Positions 16,101 through 22,529 of a DNA stretch of 27,161 nt are shown piece by piece. Source of the DNA: a virus; the IMG/VR virus record IMGVR_UViG_3300025860_000073, positions 1 through 27,161 of that record, one strand, 5' to 3'. The notes beneath the pieces are model-generated. The model made no database searches. It had not been told where the DNA came from and saw nothing but the letters and a program-made list of their open reading frames with translations. The position numbers and the translations under genes were made by a program. The first letter of the stretch is position 1. Each line of letters begins with the position of its first letter.

Positions 16101-19100
16101 CTATAGCTGACATTATGGCAAACTTAGCTGACCCCACTAAAGATTTAGACCCCGCAATATCAGGACTAACTGTAGGCTTTAACGACGGCGGTAAGCCCGT
16201 TAAATTAGGCTCATTACTGAAGCCTTATGTCCCAGGTGCGCCAAAAGTGACTATGCTAGAGGAGATCACTGATGAGCTAGGCGATATAACGTTAGTAGCA
16301 GAAGAAGACGCCCGCGAAGCTGCGCAAGATGCAGACCCTATCGAACCTTACGATATGGCTGAAAACAATGCCCGCACACCTGACGGCATCCCCCTTACTA
16401 CAATGAACATCGAAGATGAGCGCAACGTAAATACTACGCAGAATCGCCCAGTAGGAAGTGCTCCGCTTACAGGACCCGCGAGAGATCCGAAGCCTCAGTT
16501 AAACTTAAAGTCAGGTGTGACATTCCCATTTGGCGAGGTCAATGAGCTAGTAGCCTCGTTAGTACGACGGCTATCTCGACGCCTAAAGTTAAAGAATCCA
16601 GTGGCGATGATAAGCCTAAAGAAGTTTAACGAGTCTACTCGTGCCCAGCTCGCTAGCTACATCACTGCTAAAGGTAAAAAGTCTGCCAAAGGCAAGATCG
16701 CAATGCGCACGCTGATGGGCGATACCAAGACGAAGCCTTTAGACCTAAGTGACAAGAAAGCGGTCGGCGAGTTTGGGCAGCAGCTACAGAAAGATGGGTT
16801 GTTGAAAAAGACTATGGATGTTGAGGTAGCTAAAGTTACTGACCCAACGCTTGTTGGCCACAGCATAGTTCAGCGCGCGGCCTTTGAAGTATTGCAACCT
16901 CTGACTAATTCTACGCTGGTGGCTAAAGAGCTGGCAGAGTACTTAGTCGATAGCTTTGGTAAACAGAGCCGGAAAGGGTTCCACAAAAAGTATGACGGCG
17001 CGACAGTGATCATGCTCAATGATTTAAACAATATCAACGAAGCAGCGATTGCTATGACCGCGGCCCATGAGATGGGGCACGCGCTGTTTAATGAAGAGAT
17101 CGACGGCGTTATTACTAACAAGCAGTTATTTAGTCGATTGGTTAAGAGGTTTGAGCGAGATAGGCAGGCAGCCCGAGACGCGGGTAAGCCGATACCGCAG
17201 TGGGAAACTGTCGGGTTCGAAGAGTGGTATGCAGACCAAGTTGCGGCATGGGCAAAGAAAGATATGCTGGCAGACAAGCGTACCGCAAACGATGCTGTGG
17301 ATAGCCACTTCAAGCGTGTTGCACGTCGCTTCAAGCAGCTGTGGCGGGAAGTTAAATCCCACAACATCTTTAAGCGTACAGATAAAGTCGCGCCTGAATT
17401 CGACAAGTACATGACCGCCGTGACGAAAGCGCGGAGAGCGAACCGCGAAGTAATAACAGCACCCGTGCGTAACGAGGCGGGTGAGATCGTTGCGTATGCT
17501 GCGGCACTTAGGTCGGCGCAACTCACAGCTCCAGTACAAGAAGCCCCCAACGCCGAAAGCCCAACAGAGCAAGCTCCGTTAGATTTACAGCCGCAAGAAG
17601 GCGGAGGTTCAGGTAACGACGGCTATGACGGCCCACCGCCACAACTGCCTGTCCCAGACGAGCCTTCTTGGGAGCAAAAGGCCCTTGTTATAGCCCTTAA
17701 AAATCAGATTAATATTCAGTCTGGCGCACAGGCGCGAGCTGAAGCATGGCGTAGAAAATTCGAAAAGTGGCAGAAAGCCTTCTTAGAGAACAACCCTCAC
17801 GCGACTGCGATTTTAGGCATTATCCGCACAGCGGATGGCATGCTTCGGATGACTGCTGGCGACACTTTTGCTGATATGTTCTATGTAAGATCGAACACTA
17901 GATCAGGTCTAGGGTTTGTGCAGGCTAGACAGCTGGCTCGAGATAAGTGGCGCGCAGGATTGTTCGATGCGATAGGGACGGATTGGACTACGAAAGAAGT
18001 GGAAGATGCATTGGGAGAAGCGCAGAGCAGAACACCTACGTCGGAACTTAAGGGCAAAGCAAAAGCTATTCGTGAGTATCTTGAGAAGATGCACCGTGAG
18101 TATGTAGAGCCGTCCAACTCGGACATCGGCTTCCGTGAGAATTATTTCCCCGTTCTATTAAGTTTGCCTGAAATAGCAAACGATCCAAAAGCATTCGTTG
18201 ACTTGGTAATGCAGTACAACCCAAAAGCAGACCGTAAAGCTGTAGAAAAAACCGTCGCTCGTTTAGGTAAGTACCAGCGGATTATTGAGTCAGACCAAGA
18301 TGTACCAAGTGATCTTGACGCGCTGAACCCCGCTGCTGCTGTTGAGAAGAGCATACAACTAACACGAGATATTCCTCTAGATGTGCTAGCGGAGTTAGGG
18401 TTTGCACAATCTCCAGAAGTCGCTCTCATGAGCTATGTCGACAACATCACTAAGCGCGTCGAGTGGAACCGTGCGACCAAAGGTGCAGATGGTAAAGATA
18501 AGGTCGGTCCTGCGTTAGCCGCTATGACAAAAGCACAGCGCGCGAATGCTGAGTCTGTACTTAACGCTTATGTCGGTAACGTTACGCATCTGTCACCTTT
18601 CTGGCGCAAGACGAATAGTTACCTCGCTACCTTAAACCTAGTCACTTTATTGCCTTTTGCTACGCTAGCGTCGATCCCCGACTTTGCAGGCGCGGTTGTA
18701 CAGACTAGAGAGTTCAATGGTTTTGGTATGGCGCTCAAGCAGATCATGAGCACGATACAAGACAAAGAAGCGGCGAAACGTTTAGCTAATGACATCGGTG
18801 TAGTCATGCCGGAAGCTGCTGCAAATGCCTGGATGTCGCAGGCAGATAGCGACATGCTTGATCCTACTGCAAGAATGGCGACTGATAAGTTCTTTAAGTG
18901 GACTGGACTTAGCGGATTAACCAACCTGTCTCGGGAGTTCGCATCAGGTATGGGTAAGCGCTTTTTAATTGAACATGCTAACAACCCTTCAGAACGCTCA
19001 GAGCGTTATCTTTCTCAGCTCGGCGTAACGTACGATCAGGTACGCCGATGGGAGGCTAATGATTTCTCCTTCGACGGCCAAGACGGTCAGGCAGTTAAAG

Positions 19101-19699
19101 AGGCATTGCAGCGTTTTGTAGAAAGTTCTGTGTTGCGTCCTAATGCTGCTGAGAGACCTATCTGGGCATCAGATCCACGTTTCGCTTTGATCTGGCAGAT
19201 GAAGTCTTTCATATACGCTTTCAACAGCGTGATCCTAACCGGCCTAGAGCGCGAAGGCTTTATGCGTTTCTTAGAAGGGAAAGGTATGGTGCCTGCGATG
19301 GCACCTCTGCTGTTGATGACGCTTGCTGCGTTTATGCCATTAGCGGCGCTGGGCCTAGAGCTACGCGAATACGCGAAGGTCGGACTGTCTTACGCAATTC
19401 CTGGGATTGATGGAAGCCTTAAATACCTCAGAACCGACCAGATGGATTACGGCACATATTTCATTGAGCTGTTCGGACGCGCAGGTTTAGACGGCCCTCT
19501 AGGTCTTATTACTATGGCTCAACGGTCGGGTGATTGGGGTGGCTCATCTTTAGCAACAATACTTGGCCCAACAGCTGAGCTAGTGGACAAGGTTATTCAA
19601 GATGGCCCGTTCGATGGCGCATACACGCGCATGAACTCACCGCAAGAAGCGGCTGGGACAATCCTAGGAATTGGCGCAATCGCGAGAACTTTACTATGA
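13190..19699 (+). CDS. Giant virion protein: lysozyme-like N-terminus, HExxH metallopeptidase motif, membrane-prone C-terminus (2169 aa)
   Basis: The start is GTG at 13190, with GAGGG at 13179-13183. The next in-frame Met is about 90 residues later and would remove a conserved domain. Residues about 5-140 carry the VRNNNWLNIRYNPSNDWVGQ, GLRAADIVLKNYG and FAPPADNNPTPAYA motifs of phage structural proteins with the NNPGNI-like lysozyme fold, presumed to cut peptidoglycan. Gly-rich membrane-like helices follow (about 320-345, 505-525). H1293-E1294-x2-H1297 in AAHEMGHALF, with Glu residues around 1345-1350 (GFEEWYADQ), is a zincin-type site. Hydrophobic segments lie near 1815-1840 and 2030-2058. 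The C-terminal 300 residues resemble large polyvalent proteins (LPD38-like, from memory). It holds the place of T7 gp16 but is far longer. It is probably ejected into the host. Confidence 0.85.
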   Translation: MSNLGVRNNNWLNIRYNPSNDWVGQTGGDGNNYAKFDDPVNGLRAADIVLKNYGAKHGIDNLNDAIFRFAPPADNNPTPAYAKFVADKMGIGADDKIDLADPNTREKMISAMVQFETPDATDMYSSTLLDKARGVDTSASSKPGLVASFKQQTAQPTKAKQSIEVDQSTDVVSSFRKQPRTPEQAVLDTLGEMRGDSNNSVDGLRSGRLQADDITFAPSGLVESFRRGVTSGAQSLSSDLTYMGAGIDALLGDKEGVATSIENARIQEEFAAIPMEGMQTFGEFVDEPTVGGFFEQVTSGTGQLVPSVISTISGAGVGSVAMLLGKETLKQSSRQAAKNLIKDSLVAVSKKQATPDQTDIAQAAFEATKEAHVLARNGYLRNKTAKQGGLIGAGLSEYAPLSGSNVSEALESGRELDAGQAVRAGLVALPQAAVGLFGEVGLLKLIAKQASAKSAGPNSVMGRLAAAAGGGYVKGGALEGGAELVQEEIAIRNRMDMDDTFTDADANLRRMNAGFVGFFGGGAAGGVGSLAVQGAQEIGGAPLLDTAAAVAEKASDMTDSIKEFMTRAKAQDDIAGADADQTTQESERDINAQIGAMLDPSSSKEAVWISGTEPDPKYSKRPNKVKQIFINGKEVYTAFIPGRGTIISPDAGVVEAVVKGQASDAVLASALGYSAVKTGTETGVFRVYDRDGGIVSEQVVDVAPESMASAQKAAEGLKPDGGRVEFMTTEDAIADRARRAEPDVKFMDDDEDADALETDQDSNETQGDQAFEPETRTHSFENKGETIESYQAVEGDNSFDGVEEARTAYSEMLGYAVDFSTPFYKRMSKSMLNTAVALQKANTDEVVQIAVNSNGSYRIDIETTPDTQKIRSRNGKGVEEEISMSEFVRRSISKAASSLSKFRTVNITAPGSDKATTVNPVDLMNAGRRIEESVSGSFTGGGATQSSRQGLLAMLGELQTRGYEVDIQGVPIADIMANLADPTKDLDPAISGLTVGFNDGGKPVKLGSLLKPYVPGAPKVTMLEEITDELGDITLVAEEDAREAAQDADPIEPYDMAENNARTPDGIPLTTMNIEDERNVNTTQNRPVGSAPLTGPARDPKPQLNLKSGVTFPFGEVNELVASLVRRLSRRLKLKNPVAMISLKKFNESTRAQLASYITAKGKKSAKGKIAMRTLMGDTKTKPLDLSDKKAVGEFGQQLQKDGLLKKTMDVEVAKVTDPTLVGHSIVQRAAFEVLQPLTNSTLVAKELAEYLVDSFGKQSRKGFHKKYDGATVIMLNDLNNINEAAIAMTAAHEMGHALFNEEIDGVITNKQLFSRLVKRFERDRQAARDAGKPIPQWETVGFEEWYADQVAAWAKKDMLADKRTANDAVDSHFKRVARRFKQLWREVKSHNIFKRTDKVAPEFDKYMTAVTKARRANREVITAPVRNEAGEIVAYAAALRSAQLTAPVQEAPNAESPTEQAPLDLQPQEGGGSGNDGYDGPPPQLPVPDEPSWEQKALVIALKNQINIQSGAQARAEAWRRKFEKWQKAFLENNPHATAILGIIRTADGMLRMTAGDTFADMFYVRSNTRSGLGFVQARQLARDKWRAGLFDAIGTDWTTKEVEDALGEAQSRTPTSELKGKAKAIREYLEKMHREYVEPSNSDIGFRENYFPVLLSLPEIANDPKAFVDLVMQYNPKADRKAVEKTVARLGKYQRIIESDQDVPSDLDALNPAAAVEKSIQLTRDIPLDVLAELGFAQSPEVALMSYVDNITKRVEWNRATKGADGKDKVGPALAAMTKAQRANAESVLNAYVGNVTHLSPFWRKTNSYLATLNLVTLLPFATLASIPDFAGAVVQTREFNGFGMALKQIMSTIQDKEAAKRLANDIGVVMPEAAANAWMSQADSDMLDPTARMATDKFFKWTGLSGLTNLSREFASGMGKRFLIEHANNPSERSERYLSQLGVTYDQVRRWEANDFSFDGQDGQAVKEALQRFVESSVLRPNAAERPIWASDPRFALIWQMKSFIYAFNSVILTGLEREGFMRFLEGKGMVPAMAPLLLMTLAAFMPLAALGLELREYAKVGLSYAIPGIDGSLKYLRTDQMDYGTYFIELFGRAGLDGPLGLITMAQRSGDWGGSSLATILGPTAELVDKVIQDGPFDGAYTRMNSPQEAAGTILGIGAIARTLL

Positions 19700-20079
19700 G
19701 CATATTCACAGCACTACTCGGGCCCGTTGCTGAACTAGGCAAGGCTTACTTGGGCAACAAAGCTGAAGAGAAGCAGGCTATCCATCAACGCAAGATTACA
19801 TCTATAAACAACGACGCGGACTGGGAAGGCAAGATGGCTGATGCGTCAGCGGCCTCGTGGAAAGATGAGTATTTAGTAATTTTATTAACCTCGCCCGTCA
19901 TCGCAATTATGTACGGCGCAATGACAGATGACCCACAACTTATCGAACGGGTGCAATTTGGCCTGCAAACTTTAGAGCTCCTCCCTGACTGGTTTAGTTA
20001 TTTGCTAGCGGTAGCGGTAACGGCATCGTTTGGAGTTAAAGGCGCAGACAAACTTATGAAGCTGCGGAGTAAGTCATGA
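19696..20079 (+). CDS. Holin, GTA-type 3-TM family
   Basis: The start overlaps the giant gene's stop by four bases (ATGA). In the 127 aa, residues about 50-58 (ASAASWKDE) precede a hydrophobic span (about 59-75, YLVILLTSPVIAIMYGA). A second span lies at about 99-114 (WFSYLLAVAVTASFGV), ending in the family-like GVKGADKLMK. The WKDEYLV...LLPDWFSYL...ASFG pattern matches the GTA_holin_3TM family as I remember it. Holins permeabilise the inner membrane at a set time so that endolysin can reach the wall. The following coiled-coil gene and M15 peptidase complete the lysis cassette. The third membrane segment is less clear by eye. Confidence 0.82.
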   Translation: MSIFTALLGPVAELGKAYLGNKAEEKQAIHQRKITSINNDADWEGKMADASAASWKDEYLVILLTSPVIAIMYGAMTDDPQLIERVQFGLQTLELLPDWFSYLLAVAVTASFGVKGADKLMKLRSKS

Positions 20080-20357
20080 TCGACGAAGAGTCTAGCCGTC
20101 GGTTCGATCGTATAGAAACGAAGATCGACAAGCTGACTGACATCCTCGCGAGCGTGGCGCGGGTGGAAGAAAAGATGATAGGCGCGGATGCGCGATTGAA
20201 GCGCCATGAATTCCGGCTCGATGAGAATGAGAGGAAGGTAGACGACCTAGCAGAATCGGTAGCTACTAATTCGCAAGTTGTTAAGGTCGGCCAAGGCATA
20301 GTCGCATCAATGTGGGCTGCTTTTATCGGCGCTGTTATTTATATAGTAAAGGATTAG
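20076..20357 (+). CDS. Coiled-coil protein with C-terminal membrane segment, XhlA-like lysis accessory
   Basis: The ATG overlaps the holin stop by four bases (ATGA). In the 93 aa, residues about 5-65 are a highly charged heptad-type coiled coil (RRFDRIETKIDKLTDILASV; RLKRHEFRLDENERKVDDLA). One transmembrane helix follows at about 72-91 (GQGIVASMWAAFIGAVIYIV), and the last residues are VKD. This layout is that of the XhlA/hemolysin-type small proteins that assist holins. A spanin is less likely because the membrane helix is C-terminal and no lipobox is seen. The position between holin and endolysin supports a lysis role. Confidence 0.75.
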   Translation: MIDEESSRRFDRIETKIDKLTDILASVARVEEKMIGADARLKRHEFRLDENERKVDDLAESVATNSQVVKVGQGIVASMWAAFIGAVIYIVKD

Positions 20358-20359
20358 AA

Positions 20360-20707
20360 ATGTTTAAATATTTTAAGATCGAAGATTTTGATTGCCAGGA
20401 AACAGGCGAGAACGAGATGAGTGAAGCGTTTATCTGGAAGCTGGACCACCTAAGAGAGATTTGCGGATTCCCCTTCGTGATAACTAGTGGGTATCGTGAT
20501 CCCAGCCACAGCATTGAGCGAGATAAACCGAATGGCGGGGGACAACACACAAAAGGGCTGGCCGCTGATATTCGCGCCCGTAACGGCTCGGAGCGATATC
20601 AAATACAGAAGCACGCGTATGCGTTAGGTTTTACTGGGGTAGGCGTACACAAGGCATTTATCCACCTAGATATCCGCGATGCAGAGCCAGTATCTTGGCC
20701 ATATTAA
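20360..20707 (+). CDS. Endolysin, peptidase M15 family (D-Ala-D-Ala carboxypeptidase-like)
   Basis: This is a zinc peptidase that cleaves the peptide cross-bridges of the wall. The 115 aa carry the M15 signature: SGYR at 43-46, QHTKGLAADIR at 62-72 (zinc ligands H63 and D70), and HLDIR at 102-106 (H102 as third ligand, D104 nearby). No signal peptide is present, so export depends on the holin. An in-frame upstream ATG at 20312 lies inside the preceding gene and would add residues unlike the family. The start at 20360, two bases after the upstream stop, gives FKYFKIEDFDCQETGENEM, the usual opening of M15_3 phage endolysins. Confidence 0.92.
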   Translation: MFKYFKIEDFDCQETGENEMSEAFIWKLDHLREICGFPFVITSGYRDPSHSIERDKPNGGGQHTKGLAADIRARNGSERYQIQKHAYALGFTGVGVHKAFIHLDIRDAEPVSWPY

Positions 20708-20718
20708 CTACTGGATTT

Positions 20719-20737
20719 ATATTAGCCAAGCTAATAT
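20719..20737. promoter_or_regulatory. Palindromic element copy 2 in the lysis-to-fibre gap
   Basis: The core ATATTAGC-CAAG-CTAATAT matches copy 1 (5951-5969) at 15 of 19 positions, with the same 4-base spacer length. The inverted repeat here is a perfect 10 bp: TTATATTAGC (20717-20726) and GCTAATATAA (20730-20739) around CAA. TATAAT lies at 20735-20740, 23 bases before the next ATG, so it could be a -10 box with a short leader. No good -35 box was found. There is no T-run, so a standard terminator is unlikely. The gap 20708-20763 holds nothing else but an AGGT ribosome binding site. Confidence 0.55.
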
Positions 20738-20763
20738 AATCAACCAATCTATAGGTATATAAC

Positions 20764-21138
20764 ATGGCATATTCTGACACTTTAAAACTAGTCACTGGCG
20801 ATACGCTACCAGAGCTGACTTTCACATTGAAAGACAGTAATACAGCGGTGGCGGGCTTAAATCTAGACGAGTCTAACAGCGCCACTTGGGCACCAATCAA
20901 CGTTGCAGGTGCGACTGTAAAGCTAAGATTACGAGAGCTAGGTAGTACTGCTGTGAAGGCTACTTTAACCTGCTCGGTAACTGACGGTGCTGCTGGCAAA
21001 GTAGCGACAGATTTTCCTGCGGGAACTTTAGATACTGCCGGTACTTTTGAAGGCGAGTTAGAATTAACCTTCCCTGGCGGCGGCATACAGACTGTTAATG
21101 ATTTAATCAAGTTTAAAGTACGCAGTGACTTTGATTAA
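20764..21138 (+). CDS. BppU-like (DUF2479) baseplate/fibre-associated protein
   Basis: The 124 aa have the beta-sandwich pattern of BppU N-terminal domains: LKLVTGDTLPELTFTLKDSN (about 7-26), GATVKLRLRELG (about 48-59), VTDGAAGKVATDFPAGTLDTAG (about 71-92) and FEGELELTFPGGGIQTV (about 94-110). This domain anchors receptor-binding proteins to baseplates in Gram-positive phages and occurs as a stand-alone adaptor in many others. It opens the tail-fibre block and is preceded by a possible promoter. The stop abuts the next ATG directly. Confidence 0.75.
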   Translation: MAYSDTLKLVTGDTLPELTFTLKDSNTAVAGLNLDESNSATWAPINVAGATVKLRLRELGSTAVKATLTCSVTDGAAGKVATDFPAGTLDTAGTFEGELELTFPGGGIQTVNDLIKFKVRSDFD

Positions 21139-22065
21139 ATGGCCTATAGAGTTGTAGTCGAGAAACCACAACGAGTTCGTGCTCTAGCTAGTAGCGCGAA
21201 TATTGTTGTTGCGGACGCACAACTTGTAAAGACACAAGTATTAGTAACAAAGGCATCATACGCTGCGTCAATTAGTTCTCGCGTCGCGAACGTTTTTTCT
21301 GCGTATGTCTATCCTGTTACCGAAATCTACTATCGAAATGTTTCTGCTGAAGACGTAGCGCTCGACCCTTTCTCGCTTAACAAGTACTTTCGCTTGGACC
21401 AGGCTGTAATGGCCGAGGCGCTAAGTGTGCTTGCTAGTAAAGGGGTTGATGATGTAAGTGGACTATCCGACCGGCAAGACTTCCTAATTGGAAAAGGTAT
21501 TTCGGATGGTTTTGCTATGGGCGACGAAGCTGTTGTTCTTTTAGAGATACTACGAGAATTTACAGAAGACGCTTTTGTAACAGACTCACAGGAGCGGTCG
21601 TTAGGGGTTGTTAAGTCGGAAGCGATAGGGGTTGCCGATATAGCGGTAACGCTTACAACCAAGTCTTTATCTGACGGTACAGATCTTTCTGAACAAGCTA
21701 TCTTTGATACTGCCAAACCGCTAATTGAATCAGCTAGCCTCTCAGACCAGTTCACTAGAGCCGCAGTATTTCAACGCTCCTTCTCTGACGCTTTAGTGCT
21801 AGATGATTTCACAGACGTCAACGCGGTCCAAAAGGACACTATAGCTACCAAAACTAACGTTATTGGGTTCTCTGACACGCAAAATTTTGCTACAGATAAG
21901 ACCTTTGCTGATGCGATTAACTTTGCAGAACAAACAGTAGCTGCTTTTGAAAAGAGTCTTTTAGACAGCGCAACAATAACCGAATCAATACAAATATCAG
22001 TTTCTTCACTGGCGTCATCTGTACTAAATGCTTCTGCGCTAAACAGTGCGCCACTTAACAACTAG
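21139..22065 (+). CDS. Repeat protein of the tail-fibre region (308 aa)
   Basis: Residues about 100-290 consist of about ten degenerate repeats of 15-24 residues, roughly K-[ST]-[LF]-x-D/E-x-hydrophobic-x-hydrophobic-[ST]-[DE]. Examples are KSLSDGTDLSEQAIFDTA, KPLIESASLSDQFTRAAVFQ, RSFSDALVLDDFTDVNAVQ, KTFADAINFAEQTVAAFE and KSLLDSATITESI. Such regular repeats suggest an elongated or solenoid-like shaft. The first 60 residues (VVVEKPQRVRALASSANIVV) are beta-prone and may attach it to the baseplate. No signal peptide or enzyme motif is seen. Similar repeat proteins occur in environmental phage fibre regions; the function is inferred from position. Confidence 0.75.
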   Translation: MAYRVVVEKPQRVRALASSANIVVADAQLVKTQVLVTKASYAASISSRVANVFSAYVYPVTEIYYRNVSAEDVALDPFSLNKYFRLDQAVMAEALSVLASKGVDDVSGLSDRQDFLIGKGISDGFAMGDEAVVLLEILREFTEDAFVTDSQERSLGVVKSEAIGVADIAVTLTTKSLSDGTDLSEQAIFDTAKPLIESASLSDQFTRAAVFQRSFSDALVLDDFTDVNAVQKDTIATKTNVIGFSDTQNFATDKTFADAINFAEQTVAAFEKSLLDSATITESIQISVSSLASSVLNASALNSAPLNN

Positions 22066-22076
22066 GAGTCAACCTA

Positions 22077-22502
22077 ATGCTACATGATAATTTCAACATG
22101 ATCGGACACTTGTCTATCTCTATTAATGACGAGGTCGTTCAAGAAGTGCCTAACTTGGTAGTTACCGATGGAAAAGAGTATGTCGCTAGCCGCATGAAAG
22201 ACACAACTAAAGCTGCGATGTCACACATGGCTATCGGCACAGTTTCGACTGCTGCGGCAGCAAGTGACTCTGCGCTTGGCGGTCAAGCCAATCGTGGAGC
22301 TCTCACCTCAGCTACCGTTACTGGCACAACCATTACTTACATCGCTACATTTGGCGCGGGCAGTGGTACCGGAGCAATAACTGAAGCAGGTTTATTCAAC
22401 GCTAGCAGTGCCGGTGACATGCTTTGCCGCACAGTGTTCGCGGTTATTAACAAGGGATCTAGCGATTCGATGACTATTACTTGGACTGTAACAGTAAGTT
22501 AA
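22077..22502 (+). CDS. Tail-fibre-associated protein (141 aa)
   Basis: The pattern is PNLVVTDGKEYVASRM (about 25-40), MSHMAIGTVSTAAAASDSAL (about 49-68), TYIATFGAGSGTGAITEAGL followed by FNASSAGDMLCRT, and the end SDSMTITWTVTVS. This is a family of small phage tail-fibre or collar-adjacent proteins known to me from many phages, usually next to the main fibre gene. It is beta-rich and lacks enzyme motifs. GGAG (22064-22067) is a likely ribosome binding site for the ATG. It may cap or decorate the fibre, or be a short fibre itself. Confidence 0.78.
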   Translation: MLHDNFNMIGHLSISINDEVVQEVPNLVVTDGKEYVASRMKDTTKAAMSHMAIGTVSTAAAASDSALGGQANRGALTSATVTGTTITYIATFGAGSGTGAITEAGLFNASSAGDMLCRTVFAVINKGSSDSMTITWTVTVS

Positions 22503-22529
22503 TCCAACTAATATCCTGAGGTATCTAGC

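Noticed and set aside
20312-20359. Upstream in-frame ATG extending the M15 endolysin by 16 residues
   Set aside because: The extension would overlap the upstream gene, and the family-like N-terminus begins at the ATG at 20360.
20717-20739. Reading the second palindrome as a rho-independent terminator
   Set aside because: The stem is mostly A+T and no T-run follows. The TATAAT and the match to the capsid-leader palindrome fit a regulatory site better.
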